Part shown: in pieces, positions 16,625 through 25,556 of the stretch
How the letters are laid out: each line of letters starts with the position of its first letter
Numbering within the stretch: position 1 is the first letter of the stretch
Notes under the pieces: model-generated
Databases searched by the model: none
What the model saw: the letters and a program-made list of their open reading frames with translations, nothing else
What the model was told of the DNA's origin: nothing
Assembly: GCA_001550305.1 (NCBI GenBank)
Contig: LRTP01000436.1
Span: 1 to 40,516 of the forward strand
Reading direction: 5' to 3'
Source of the DNA: Streptomyces diastatochromogenes
Lineage (GTDB): Bacteria; Actinomycetota; Actinomycetes; Streptomycetales; Streptomycetaceae
Length of the DNA stretch: 40,516 bases
Translations under genes and position numbers: made by a program

Positions 16625-18646
16625 ATGACACCGATCAGCCGAAGAGGTTTCGTGGGACTCGGCGCATCCGTGGCGGCGGGCGCCGCGCTGGGCGTCGGCT
16701 CGCGCCCGGCGGCGGCCGCCGGCGCGACGACCGGCACCATCTCGGACGTACGGCACGTCGTCGTCCTCATGCAGGAGAACCGCAGCTTCGACCACTACTT
16801 CGGCCGCCTCAAGGGCGTCCGCGGCTTCGACGACCGCAGCGGCATCACCCTGTCCGGCGGGTACTCCGTCTTCAACCAGCCGAACGGCGCCGGACGGCAG
16901 TACCCGTGGAAGCTCAGCTCCACGCCCGCCGCGGGCGGCAAGGACGGCGAGACCCTCGCACAGTGCAACGGCGACCTCCCGCACTCCTGGTCCTCGCAGC
17001 ACTCCGCCTGGAACAAGGGACGCCTCGACAACTGGGTCTCCGGTGTCGGCAACGTCCGCTCGCTCGGCTATCTCGACCGCTCCGACATCCCCTTCCACTA
17101 CGCGCTCGCCGACAACTACACGATCTGCGACGCCTACTTCTGCTCCGCACTCAGCGCGACCGGCCCCAACCGCACCTACCTGTGGAGCGGCAAGGTCGAC
17201 GGTTCCAGCTACGACGGCGGCGACGAGTCCGGACTGACCTGGCAGAACTACGCCGAGGCGCTCCAGACGGCCGGAGTGACCTGGAAGGTCTACCAGAACG
17301 CGCAGGACAACTACGGCGACAACGGCTGCGCCTACTTCAAGAAGTTCGCCTCCGCGAAGGCGGGCGACCCGCTGTACGACCGCGGCATGGCCTCCGTGCC
17401 GAAGGTCACCGGCTCCACCCCCGACGACATAGCCGCCGCCATCAGGGCCGACGTCCTCGCGGGCACCCTGCCCCAGGTCTCCTGGGTGGTCGCCAACCAG
17501 GCCTTCTCCGAGCACCCCTATGCCCCGCCCGGGGACGGCGCCCACTTCGTCGACCTGGTGTACAAGGCCCTCGCGGCCGACCCGGACGTCTTCGACTCCA
17601 CCGTCCTGTTCCTCAACTACGACGAGAACGACGGCTTCTTCGACCACGTGCCGCCCCCGGCCCCGCCCGCGAACACCGCGGGGGAGTTCCTCAACGGCGT
17701 CCCGTACGGTCTCGGTTTCCGTGTCCCGATGCTCGTCATCTCGCCCTGGACGCGTGGCGGCTGGGTCTCCTCGGAGGTCTTCGACCACACCTCGGTCCTG
17801 CGCTTCCTGGAGACATGGACGACGGCGCTCGGCAAGCCCGCCGCCTGCCCCAACATCAGCGCCTGGCGCCGCAAGGTCACCGGCGACCTGACCGGGGTCT
17901 TCGACTTCGGCAACCCGGCCTACGGGACGGTCCCGCTGCCCGCCACGAGCGTGCTCGGGATCGCCACCTGCGGCCCTCTGCCCAACCCGGTGCCGACCAC
18001 CAACGCCCTGCCCGCCCAGGAGCCCGGCACCCGGCCCGCCCGCGCCCTGCCCTACCAGCCGAACGGCTACCTGGACCACCTGGAGTTCGGGTCGGGCGGC
18101 AAGATCCTCGCCTGGTTCACGATGGCCAACCAGGGCACCCCGGCCGGCAGGGCGGCGCACCTGTCGATCCACCCGAACGCCTACCGCGACACCACGCCCT
18201 GGCAGTACACCATCGACGCCGGCGGCACCGCCTCCGACTCCTTCAACATCGGCTCGGGGTTCGGCAACGGCAAGTACGACCTCACCATGGCCGGCCCCAA
18301 CCGCTTCCTGCGCCGCTTCAAGGGTGACGCGACCCAGGCGGGCAAGTCGGCCGAGGTGAGCACCCGTTACGCCACCGAACCCGGCACCGGCAAGACCGCC
18401 CTCTACTTCAAGATGGCCAACTCCTCGGCCGCCCCGGTGAAGTTCACGATCACCTCGAACCAGTACCGCGGCGACGGGCCGTGGACGTACACCGTCGCCG
18501 CGGGCGGTTCGGCCGAGGACTACTTCAACGCCGTCGCGTACCAGAACGGCTGGTACGACTTCACGATCACCGTCGACTCCGACGCGAGCTGGTCGCGCCG
18601 GTTCACGGGGCACATCGAAACGGGCACGGCGAGCGTCAGCGGCTGA
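16625..18646 (+). CDS. Tat-exported phosphocholine-specific phospholipase C
   Basis: A 673-aa exported phosphoesterase. The N-terminus TPISRRGFVGLGASVAAGAALG is a twin-arginine signal (Arg6-Arg7). The catalytic domain starts VVVLMQENRSFDHYFGRLKG (Glu51-Asn52 metal-binding motif) and contains NYDENDGFFDHVPPP and HPYAPPG motifs of the phosphoesterase/non-hemolytic PLC family. Two C-terminal repeats of the DUF756 type follow (~480-560 and ~580-665). It should hydrolyse phosphatidylcholine-like lipids outside the cell, releasing phosphate esters. ATG at 16625 has GAGGGGGCGG upstream. It is convergent with the dehydrogenase; stop codons are 18 bp apart within a small tandem duplication. Confidence 0.92.
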   Translation: MTPISRRGFVGLGASVAAGAALGVGSRPAAAAGATTGTISDVRHVVVLMQENRSFDHYFGRLKGVRGFDDRSGITLSGGYSVFNQPNGAGRQYPWKLSSTPAAGGKDGETLAQCNGDLPHSWSSQHSAWNKGRLDNWVSGVGNVRSLGYLDRSDIPFHYALADNYTICDAYFCSALSATGPNRTYLWSGKVDGSSYDGGDESGLTWQNYAEALQTAGVTWKVYQNAQDNYGDNGCAYFKKFASAKAGDPLYDRGMASVPKVTGSTPDDIAAAIRADVLAGTLPQVSWVVANQAFSEHPYAPPGDGAHFVDLVYKALAADPDVFDSTVLFLNYDENDGFFDHVPPPAPPANTAGEFLNGVPYGLGFRVPMLVISPWTRGGWVSSEVFDHTSVLRFLETWTTALGKPAACPNISAWRRKVTGDLTGVFDFGNPAYGTVPLPATSVLGIATCGPLPNPVPTTNALPAQEPGTRPARALPYQPNGYLDHLEFGSGGKILAWFTMANQGTPAGRAAHLSIHPNAYRDTTPWQYTIDAGGTASDSFNIGSGFGNGKYDLTMAGPNRFLRRFKGDATQAGKSAEVSTRYATEPGTGKTALYFKMANSSAAPVKFTITSNQYRGDGPWTYTVAAGGSAEDYFNAVAYQNGWYDFTITVDSDASWSRRFTGHIETGTASVSG

Positions 18647-18680
18647 TCACGGGTAGAGGACCGATCACGCGTAGAGGTCC
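18645..18680. repeat. 18-bp tandem duplication spanning two convergent stop codons
   Basis: gatcacgggtagaggacc (18645-18662) is followed directly by gatcacgcgtagaggtcc (18663-18680), two mismatches in 18 bp. The first copy overlaps the TGA of phospholipase C and the second carries the stop and last codons (DLYA) of the minus-strand dehydrogenase. TGATCA supplies stop codons on both strands. Confidence 0.75.
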
Positions 18681-19678
18681 GGGCGCGGGGCGAGTTCGAC
18701 GGTCACCCGGCCGCCGCTCTCCAGCGCCCGGACCCCGGCCTCGGCGACGGCCGAAGCCGCGTACCCGTCCCACGCGCCCGGCCCGGTCACCTTCCCCTGC
18801 CGGGTGGCGTCCACCCAGGCCTGCACCTCGCGGTCGTAGGCGTCGGCGAACCGTACGAGGTAGTCCTGTGCCACCTCCTCGCGGGCATCGCCCGCCGTCG
18901 TCACCACCATGGTGTGCTCGTCCCCGATCCGCGCGCTCCCGGACTCGCAGACCGCCTCGCAGCGCACCTGGTAGCCGAAGCCGGAGTTGACGAAGACCTC
19001 GACGTCGACGAGGGCGCCTTCGGCCGTCTCGAACACCACGAACTGGGGGTCGAGAAGACCCTCGGGGGCACCCGCGGACGGCCGTGGGCGCAGCACGGTC
19101 ACGGCGGTGAGTTCCTGGTCGAGCAGCCAGCGTGCCACGTCGATCTCGTGCGAGACGGAGCTGTTGACCAGCATCGCCGAGGTGAAGCCGGGCGGGGAGG
19201 ACACATTGCGGTGCGTGCAGTGCAGCATCAGCGGACGGCCCAGCCGCCGACTGTCCAGCAGGGACTTCAGGCGCTGGTACTCGGCGTCGTAGCGGCGCAT
19301 GAACCCGACCTGCACCAGCCTCCGGCCGAGTCGCGCCTCCGCCTCCACCACCCGCAGTGCCCCGGCCGACTCCGGCACCATCGGCTTCTCGCACAGCACC
19401 GGCAGACCGCGGTCGAAGGCCGCGAGCACCGCCTCCTCGTGCGCGGGCCCGGGGGAGGCGATCAACACCGCCTGTACACCGGGCGCGTCGAGGGCCGCCG
19501 CCACCTCGGTGTGCACCGAGACACCGTCGATGCCGGTGACGGCGTCCTTGGCGCGCCCGGTGTCGGGATCGGCCACCGCCGCCACCCGGGCGCCGTTCAC
19601 CACCCGATCGATCCGTCGTACGTGGTCGGCCCCCATGTGGCCCGCACCCAGGACCGCGACACCCAACAGCTCACTCAC
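18665..19678 (-). CDS. Gfo/Idh/MocA-family NAD(P)-dependent oxidoreductase (inositol dehydrogenase-like)
   Basis: A 337-aa two-domain dehydrogenase. Residues 1-120 form a Rossmann fold with [17 protein letters not shown] (GxGxxG) and the EKPM motif ([10 protein letters not shown]) typical of the family. The C-terminal alpha/beta domain contains [16 protein letters not shown] and [13 protein letters not shown], with the likely catalytic Lys/Asp/His set. The sequence is closest in feel to IolG-type myo-inositol 2-dehydrogenases, but the neighbours are not inositol genes, so the sugar or polyol substrate is open. The GTG at 19678 follows GGAGAGGTGAG. It ends 18 bp from phospholipase C; the following gene on the same strand ends upstream at 19730. 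Confidence 0.9.
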   Translation of the reverse strand: MSELLGVAVLGAGHMGADHVRRIDRVVNGARVAAVADPDTGRAKDAVTGIDGVSVHTEVAAALDAPGVQAVLIASPGPAHEEAVLAAFDRGLPVLCEKPMVPESAGALRVVEAEARLGRRLVQVGFMRRYDAEYQRLKSLLDSRRLGRPLMLHCTHRNVSSPPGFTSAMLVNSSVSHEIDVARWLLDQELTAVTVLRPRPSAGAPEGLLDPQFVVFETAEGALVDVEVFVNSGFGYQVRCEAVCESGSARIGDEHTMVVTTAGDAREEVAQDYLVRFADAYDREVQAWVDATRQGKVTGPGAWDGYAASAVAEAGVRALESGGRVTVELAPRPDLYA

Positions 19679-19729
19679 GCGCTCACCTCTCCGGCAGACA
19701 GCTCTGGAGGCGATTGTCTGCCGGAATGA

Positions 19730-20827
19730 TCAGTAGCGCAGCACCCCGGCGATGCCTTTCGCGTCACCGAGACTGCCGTCGGGGACGAAACGGACGTCCG
19801 CTCCGGTCTCCAGGCACTGTTCGACGATCTCGTCGACGATGTCCTCGCGGGCGTCCAGATCACCGCTCTCGGCCGGGACCAGATGGTCGCCGCCGTCGTC
19901 GCGCACCGTCACGCGGTAGTTCTCCTCGACGGCCAGCAGCCGGACCCGGCCCTGGGAGGCGTTCTGCCACACCTCGTCGACCCCGGCCGCGAACTCCTTG
20001 CGGCCACGGGCGGACTCGAGCTCCCGGGCCACCGCGTCGGTGTCCCTGCGCTCCTCGGCGCTGATCAGCGGACGGACCGCCTGCCACACGGCGTCGGGGG
20101 TGCCGTGCGCGAGTCCGCCGTGCGGGATGTGCGTGGCGTCCTTGGTGACCGTGCCGACCTCGTCGAGGAGGGAGAGCGCGGCGGTCTCGCCGGTGACGTA
20201 CAGCGGACGCGGATCCTCGCGCAGGACGGCACTCATCGCGGTGTCGGCGTCCCGCACGAAGTGCTTGGTCCGCTCGTCGCGGAAGGTGCTGGGCAGGTCT
20301 CCGATGCGCTCCTTGCGCTCGGCGTTGGGGTCCTCGAGGCTGCGGGTCCGCGGGAAGCCGCCGATGCGCTCCTCGGTGACCCGGTCGGCGCCGCCGTTCC
20401 ACAGCGTCACCCGGTCCGCCGACACCGCGAGCACCCAGAACGGCCGCTCCGAGACCTGCGCGGCGACGAGGTTGCGAGTCAGGAAGGTGTCCGAGAGCAC
20501 CACGCGTTCGGGCACCGTGCGGGCCAGCGACCACACCTGGTGCTCGCCGGGCGCCGCGAAGATCGCGAGGCCCTCCTCCGCGTGCGCCAGGTCGACCTCG
20601 GCGAGGGCCTGGTCGAGCTGCTGGACGAGGTCGGTGCGGCGTTCGCGGGTGACCGCCGGATCGGACTCGATCTGTTTCTTGGCCTCGGCCACGACATTGC
20701 GCAGCCGGACCGGATCCTGGGCGTTGTCGGGTTCGCGGCGGTGCGTGGGCGTCAGCACCGACACCGCGGGATAAGGCCGCGGCCTGCGCAGCATGGTGAG
20801 GGTCGCTGGGCTGAGTGCGTGCTCCAT
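19730..20827 (-). CDS. Bacterial eRF1-like (baeRF) family protein
   Basis: A 365-aa soluble protein whose features fit the bacterial archaeo-eukaryotic release-factor-like (baeRF) families: a first domain with SVLTPTHRR, a central domain (VWSLARTVPERVVLSDTFLTRNLVAAQVSERPFWVLAVS) and a C-terminal L7Ae-like domain ending DIVDEIVEQCLETGADVRFVPDGSLGDAKGIAGVLRY. Relatives are suspected to act at ribosomes under stress or as release/rescue factors; function here is inferred. No Shine-Dalgarno precedes the ATG at 20827, but a TATCGT box lies exactly six bases upstream, which suggests a leaderless mRNA. It is divergent from the arginine deiminase pair. Confidence 0.75.
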   Translation of the reverse strand: MEHALSPATLTMLRRPRPYPAVSVLTPTHRREPDNAQDPVRLRNVVAEAKKQIESDPAVTRERRTDLVQQLDQALAEVDLAHAEEGLAIFAAPGEHQVWSLARTVPERVVLSDTFLTRNLVAAQVSERPFWVLAVSADRVTLWNGGADRVTEERIGGFPRTRSLEDPNAERKERIGDLPSTFRDERTKHFVRDADTAMSAVLREDPRPLYVTGETAALSLLDEVGTVTKDATHIPHGGLAHGTPDAVWQAVRPLISAEERRDTDAVARELESARGRKEFAAGVDEVWQNASQGRVRLLAVEENYRVTVRDDGGDHLVPAESGDLDAREDIVDEIVEQCLETGADVRFVPDGSLGDAKGIAGVLRY

Positions 20828-20833
20828 AACAGC

Positions 20834-20839
20834 ACGATA
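20834..20839 (-). promoter_or_regulatory. -10 box positioned for a leaderless transcript
   Basis: TATCGT (TANNNT type) read on the minus strand is separated by six bases from the ATG at 20827. Transcription would start at or next to the A of the start codon. No clear -35 is seen. Confidence 0.4.
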
Positions 20840-20917
20840 GAGCCGATTCAGTTATCGGGCATTTGGGGCAATTGATTGTTAGTCTCGCTGAGGTCGCCAG
20901 ATGACGTTCCCCCGCGT

Positions 20918-20935
20918 CGTCGTCGCAGGACGACG
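20918..20935 (+). promoter_or_regulatory. Small hairpin in the leader of the antiporter gene
   Basis: cgtcgtc-gcag-gacgacg has a perfect 7-bp stem and ends 20 bp before the antiporter ATG, just ahead of the ribosome site. It may affect translation or be chance in GC-rich DNA. Confidence 0.25.
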
Positions 20936-20955
20936 CCCGCCTCCGCAGGACGCCC

Positions 20956-22374
20956 ATGACGCAGGCCGACACCGAAACCCATGCGCCCCCGGCCGCCAAA
21001 CTGACGCTGCCGACCCTCACCACGATGGTCGTCGGCTCCATGGTCGGGGCCGGCGTGTTCTCCCTGCCCCGCCTCTTCGCCCAGGAGACGGGCGTGGCGG
21101 GCGCCCTGATCGCCTGGGCCGTCGCGGGCACCGGAATGCTGATGCTCGCCTTCGTCTTCCAGCGGCTCGCGGTCCGCAGGCCCGACCTCGACGCGGGCGT
21201 GTACGCGTACGCCAAGGCCGGTTTCGGCGAGTACCTGGGCTTCTTCTCGGCGTTCGGCTACTGGGCCAGCGCCTGCGTCGGCAACGTGACGTACTGGGTG
21301 CTCATCATGTCGACGATCGGGGCCGTCGCCCCGGCGCTCGGCGACGGTGACACCCTGCTCGCCGTCGCCCTGTCCTCGGTGGGCCTGTGGTGCTTCTTCT
21401 TCCTCATTCGCCGAGGGGTGAAGGAGGCCGCGGCCATCAACCGGATCGTCACCGTCGCCAAGGTCGTGCCGATCCTCGTCTTCGTCGTCCTGGCGCTCTT
21501 CTACCTCAAGCCCCGTGTCTTCGCCGAGAACTTCGCCGGGGCCGACTATGCCGGTTCGCTGTTCAACCAGGTCAAGGGCACCATGCTGGCCACCGTCTTC
21601 GTGTTCCTCGGCGTGGAGGGTGCCAGTGTGTACTCGCGGCACGCCCGGCGCCGCGAGGACGTCGGCCGGGCGACCGTCCTCGGCTTCCTGAGCGTCTTCG
21701 CCGTCTTCGCCTCCGTCACCATCGTGTCGTACGGACTGCTGCCGATGAGCGAGATCGCAGAGCTGCGTCAGCCCTCCATGGCCGGGGTCCTGGAGAGCGC
21801 GGTCGGCACCTGGGGCAAGGTCTTCGTGAGTGTCGGCCTGATCGTCTCGGTGCTCGGCGCCTATCTCGCCTGGACGTTGATGGCGGCCGAGGTGCTCTTC
21901 GTCGCGGCCGGGGACGAGGACATGCCCCGCTTCCTCGGCCGCTCCACCGCCGCCGACGTGCCCGTGCCCGCGCTGCTGATGACGACGCTGCTCACCCAGG
22001 TCGTGCTGGTCGTCACGCTGTTCTCGGACGACGCGTTCAGCTTCGCGCTCGACCTGACCAGCGCGCTGACCCTGATCCCGTTCCTGCTGGCGGCGGCCTT
22101 CGCCCTGAAGACCGCACGGGGGAGTCCCGGCGGTGACCTGGCCGTCGCCGCGCTCGCCACCCTCTACACCGCGTTCCTGCTCTACGCCGCCGGACCGAAG
22201 TACCTGCTCGTCTCCTTCATCGTCTACGCGCCCGCCACGGTGCTGTTCGTGATGGCCAGGCGCGAGCAGGGCAGACGGCTGTTCTCACCCCGGGAACTCG
22301 TCATCCTCCTCGTCTCGATCGCCGGCGCGGTCCTGGGGATCGTCGCCCTGGCGCTGGGCTGGATCAGCCTCTGA
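20956..22374 (+). CDS. APC-family basic amino acid antiporter (ArcD-type arginine/ornithine)
   Basis: A 472-aa integral membrane protein with about 12 hydrophobic segments. TM1 carries the APC family motif MVVGSMVGAGVFSLP; SAFGYWASACVGNVTYW and FVFLGVEGASVYSRHARRREDVGRAT are typical of the basic amino acid/polyamine antiporter branch. Arginine deiminase follows 33 bp downstream, so arginine uptake in exchange for ornithine or citrulline is the best-supported role. ATG at 20956 follows CAGGA; a small hairpin (20918-20935) lies just before it. Carbamate kinase and ornithine carbamoyltransferase genes are not in the neighbourhood. Confidence 0.88.
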   Translation: MTQADTETHAPPAAKLTLPTLTTMVVGSMVGAGVFSLPRLFAQETGVAGALIAWAVAGTGMLMLAFVFQRLAVRRPDLDAGVYAYAKAGFGEYLGFFSAFGYWASACVGNVTYWVLIMSTIGAVAPALGDGDTLLAVALSSVGLWCFFFLIRRGVKEAAAINRIVTVAKVVPILVFVVLALFYLKPRVFAENFAGADYAGSLFNQVKGTMLATVFVFLGVEGASVYSRHARRREDVGRATVLGFLSVFAVFASVTIVSYGLLPMSEIAELRQPSMAGVLESAVGTWGKVFVSVGLIVSVLGAYLAWTLMAAEVLFVAAGDEDMPRFLGRSTAADVPVPALLMTTLLTQVVLVVTLFSDDAFSFALDLTSALTLIPFLLAAAFALKTARGSPGGDLAVAALATLYTAFLLYAAGPKYLLVSFIVYAPATVLFVMARREQGRRLFSPRELVILLVSIAGAVLGIVALALGWISL

Positions 22375-22407
22375 CCCGCCCGTCCCCGCCCCGGAGAAAG
22401 GCACACC

Positions 22408-23670
22408 GTGACCAGTCAAGACACCACCGGCCGCCCGGCGTACGGCGTCCACTCCGAGGTCGGCAGACTGCGCAAGGTACTCGTCTGCGCGCCCGGTCTC
22501 GCGCATCGCCGGCTCACCCCCACCAACGCCGACGACCTGCTCTTCGACGACGTCATGTGGGTCGAGAACGCCCAGCGCGACCACGCCGACTTCGTCGACA
22601 AGATGCGCGAACGGGGCGTCGACGTCGTCGAACTGCACGATCTGCTCGCCCGGACCATGGCGCTCCCGGTCGCCAGGGACTGGCTCCTGGACCGGAAGAT
22701 CACCCCGAACGAGGTCGGTATCGGGCTCGTCGACGGCACCCGCGCCTTCCTGGAGACACTGGAACCGGCCCGGCTCGCCACGTTCCTGATCGGCGGCCTC
22801 GCCACCGCCGACCTGCCCGAGGACCACCGCTCCGCCTACCTCGCACTGGCCCGCGAGTCCACGGGCGTACGCGAGTACCTGATGCCACCGCTGCCCAACA
22901 CCCTCTACACCCGCGACACGACCTGCTGGCTGTACGAGGGCCTCACGCTCAACCCGCTGTACTGGCCGGCCCGGCACGACGAGACGCTCCTGATGAAGGC
23001 GATCTACACCTTCCACCCCGACTTCGCGGGCTCGACCGTGTGGTGGGGCGATCCCGAACGGGACTGGCGGGAGGCCACGTTCGAAGGCGGGGACATCATG
23101 CCGGTCGGCAACGGCGTCGTGCTCATGGGCATGAGCGAGCGCACCTCACGCCAGGCCATCACCCAGGTCGCGGCGGCCCTGTTCGAGAACGGCGCCGCCG
23201 AGCACGTGATCGTGGCGGGCCTGCCGAAGCTGCGCTCCGCGATGCACCTCGACACGGTCTTCACCTTCGCCGACCGCGACCTGGTGACCCTCTACCCGAC
23301 CATCATGGACGCCGTCCGCACCTTCTCCCTGCGCCCGAGCGACAAGGCCCCCGGCATCGAACTCACCGACGAGGGCGCACGCCCCTTCACCGAGGTCGTC
23401 GCCAAGGCCCTCGGACTGTCCGAACTGCGGATCGTGGAGACGGGCGGGGACGTGTACGCCTCCGAGCGGCAGCAGTGGGACAGCGGCAACAACGCGGTCG
23501 CACTGGAACCGGGCGTGGTGGTCACCTACGACCGCAACACCCAGACCAACACCCTGCTGCGCAAGGCCGGGATCGAGGTCATCACCATCGTCGGCGCCGA
23601 GCTGGGGCGCGGCCGGGGCGGCGGCCACTGCATGACCTGCCCCATCATCAGGGACCCGGTGGAGTTCTGA
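22408..23670 (+). CDS. arcA: Arginine deiminase
   Basis: A 420-aa cytoplasmic enzyme converting L-arginine to L-citrulline and ammonia. Family motifs run throughout: [18 protein letters not shown] at the N-terminus, [49 protein letters not shown] (His280) and the C-terminal [10 protein letters not shown] with nucleophile Cys408. All catalytic residues are present and the length is normal. The GTG follows GGAGAAAGG. It forms an operon with the upstream ArcD-type antiporter (33-bp gap). No arcB or arcC follows; the pathway would need unlinked enzymes, or the pair may serve mainly ammonia production and acid resistance. It ends 4 bp from the convergent FMN protein. Confidence 0.95.
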   Translation: MTSQDTTGRPAYGVHSEVGRLRKVLVCAPGLAHRRLTPTNADDLLFDDVMWVENAQRDHADFVDKMRERGVDVVELHDLLARTMALPVARDWLLDRKITPNEVGIGLVDGTRAFLETLEPARLATFLIGGLATADLPEDHRSAYLALARESTGVREYLMPPLPNTLYTRDTTCWLYEGLTLNPLYWPARHDETLLMKAIYTFHPDFAGSTVWWGDPERDWREATFEGGDIMPVGNGVVLMGMSERTSRQAITQVAAALFENGAAEHVIVAGLPKLRSAMHLDTVFTFADRDLVTLYPTIMDAVRTFSLRPSDKAPGIELTDEGARPFTEVVAKALGLSELRIVETGGDVYASERQQWDSGNNAVALEPGVVVTYDRNTQTNTLLRKAGIEVITIVGAELGRGRGGGHCMTCPIIRDPVEF

Positions 23671-23681
23671 ACCCTCAGAAC
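23664..23681. terminator. Palindrome made of two facing stop codons
   Basis: gttctga-accc-tcagaac has perfect 7-bp arms. The left arm ends with the arcA TGA and the right arm begins with the TGA (tca) of the minus-strand gene, so the terminator-like hairpin is built from both gene ends. Confidence 0.55.
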
Positions 23682-25216
23682 GCGTCCGGATCCGCCGCCT
23701 TCCAGTCCGCCTCCCAGGACGCGGGCGCCTCCGCGAGCAGCACCCCGGGCTCCAACCACTCGTAGAGCTGCGCGTACGACCGTACGGTCGCCGGGTCCGT
23801 ACGCCGCAGCAGCTGATGCGGTCCGAGCTCGGCCGGATCGCGTACCCCCATGGCGGCCATGATCCGGCTCGCGCTGCGGACCGTGGCCCGCTGGTAGCGG
23901 TGCACGCGCGCCGACTTGTCGGCCACGTCCAGGGCGCGCACCCGGCGCGGGTCCTGGGTCGCGACCCCGACCGGGCAGGTGTTGGTGTGGCAGCGCCGGG
24001 ACTGGAGACAGCCGAGCGCGAACATCATCGCGCGGGCCGCGTTCGTGTAGTCCGCGCCCTGCGCCAGCCGTTTGACGATGTCCGAACCGGTGGCGACCCC
24101 GCCGCTCGCGCCGATCCGCACACGGTCGCGCAGCCCGGTGCCGACCAGCGCGTTGTGCACCGTGATCAGCCCTTCGGTCAGGGGCGTACCGAGGGAGGCG
24201 GCGAACTCCGGCGGCGCGGCCCCCGTACCGCCCTCGGCGCCGTCGACCACGATGAAGTCGGGCGAGACCCCCTCGGCGAGCATCGCCTTGCAGACGGCGA
24301 GGAACTGGCGGCGCGAGCCGACGCAGAGCTTGAAGCCGGTCGGCTTGCCGCCCGCCAGCTCCCGCATCCGGGCGAGGAAGCACACCAGCTCGCGCGGGGT
24401 CGAGAACACCCGGTGGTACGGCGGTGACACCACCGCCTCGCCCTCCGGGACCCCGCGGGCCCGGGCGATCTCGGCGCTCACCTTGGCGCCGGGCAGCACC
24501 CCGCCGATGCCCGGCTGCGCCCCCTGGGAGAGCTTCAGCGACACGCACTTGACCTCCGGCAGCCCGGCCTTGTCCGCGAACTCCCGTGCCTCGAAGCCCC
24601 CTTCCGGGGTGCGGCAGCCGAAGTACCCGCTGCCGATCTCCCAGATCAGGTCGCCGCCACCCCGCAGGTGGTGGTCCGAAAGACCGCCCTCGCCGGTGTC
24701 CTGCGCGAAACCGCCGAGCGCAGCGCCCCGGCTGAGCGCCACGATCGCGTGCGAGGACAGCGCCCCGAAGCTCATCGCGGAGACGTTCAGCAGGGCCATG
24801 TCGTACGGCTGGGTGCAGTGCGGGCCGCCGACACGCACCACGGGCGGCTCGTCCGGCATCTCCACCGGGCGCATCGACGGTTCCAGGTACTCGTACCCGT
24901 CCCCGTACAGGTCCAGCCCGGTGCCGAAGGGCTCCTCGACCTCGACGCCGCCGGCGCGCTCGTACACGAGGCCGCGCACATCGCGGTCGTCGGGCCGAAG
25001 GAGGAAGCGGAGGTGGCCGAGCAGGGGACGGTTCCGCAGGACCGCGTGGCGGCGCTGGGCCAGGTCCCGGACGGCGAGCGCGGTCAGGGCGAGCAGTACG
25101 GCGGCCGCCGCCCACCACCAGGGCGAGACGGCCCATGCCAGGGCCAGCGCCCCGGCCGCACCCAGGGCGACGAACAGTGGCAAGAGCATCCGGCGCACAC
25201 CATGAGTCAAACCCAT
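23675..25216 (-). CDS. Membrane-anchored FMN-binding glutamate synthase-like protein
   Basis: About 513 aa. Two hydrophobic segments (~15-55; LLPLFVALGAAGALALAW and WWWAAAAVLLALTALAV) anchor the protein. The remainder matches the central FMN-binding domain of glutamate synthase large subunits: NVSAMSFGALSSHAIVALSRGAALGG, TGEGGLSDHH, VDGAEGGTGAAPPEFAASLGTPL and GASGGVATGSDIVKRLAQGAD. CLQSRRCHTNTCP supplies a C-x5-C-x4-C cluster for 3Fe-4S. The glutaminase and GXGXG domains of true GltB are missing, so it is a stand-alone oxidoreductase of uncertain reaction. The start is uncertain (ATG at 25243, 25216 or 25189, GTG 25198); none has a well-placed ribosome site. Confidence 0.85.
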   Translation of the reverse strand: MGLTHGVRRMLLPLFVALGAAGALALAWAVSPWWWAAAAVLLALTALAVRDLAQRRHAVLRNRPLLGHLRFLLRPDDRDVRGLVYERAGGVEVEEPFGTGLDLYGDGYEYLEPSMRPVEMPDEPPVVRVGGPHCTQPYDMALLNVSAMSFGALSSHAIVALSRGAALGGFAQDTGEGGLSDHHLRGGGDLIWEIGSGYFGCRTPEGGFEAREFADKAGLPEVKCVSLKLSQGAQPGIGGVLPGAKVSAEIARARGVPEGEAVVSPPYHRVFSTPRELVCFLARMRELAGGKPTGFKLCVGSRRQFLAVCKAMLAEGVSPDFIVVDGAEGGTGAAPPEFAASLGTPLTEGLITVHNALVGTGLRDRVRIGASGGVATGSDIVKRLAQGADYTNAARAMMFALGCLQSRRCHTNTCPVGVATQDPRRVRALDVADKSARVHRYQRATVRSASRIMAAMGVRDPAELGPHQLLRRTDPATVRSYAQLYEWLEPGVLLAEAPASWEADWKAADPDAF

Positions 25217-25556
25217 GCGACGGAATGGGGCGAAAGCGGGCATGCCTCCCGGGTCCCCGAGGATCCCCCCACGGGCGCCCCGGCGGATGTTGAGGAAGAC
25301 TTTGCCCGTGGCCGATTCCCGTTCGCGGACGCCCGGCAGCGGGCCGATCCGTCCGTCCGCGGGACGCAAAGCGCGGCCGAAACCGTCGGGGTGAATGGTC
25401 CGGTCAGGTTACGTACGTGTTGACGTCACTTGCGCACATGACACAACCTCGTCATATAGCTGCTCAATACAACTGGTTTTGCGGAAGCGCTGGACCGCCC
25501 ATGAAACCGCAGGCTGGCGCGGTGTTCCCGGCAGAACCGGACGCGGGAGGTAACGC
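25217..25556. other. Divergent intergenic region (FMN protein / asnB)
   Basis: No gene is apparent in these ~340 bp, although part may code for the N-terminus of the minus-strand protein if its start is further upstream. The stretch 25405-25490 is clearly more AT-rich than its surroundings and holds the asnB promoter candidate and the palindromes acgtacgt and tgacgtca. Confidence 0.45.
25430..25458 (+). promoter_or_regulatory. Candidate asnB promoter
   Basis: TTGCGC (25430-25435) and CATATA (25453-25458) are spaced 17 bp in the AT-rich stretch ~100 bp before the asnB ATG. An alternative -35, TTGACG at 25420-25425, lacks a good -10 at normal spacing. Confidence 0.4.

Noticed and set aside
16607..18613. 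668-codon minus-strand frame over phospholipase C
   Set aside because: Antisense shadow; low-complexity Val/Gly/Glu/Arg composition, no recognisable domain and no start site, while the plus strand shows Tat signal and PLC motifs.
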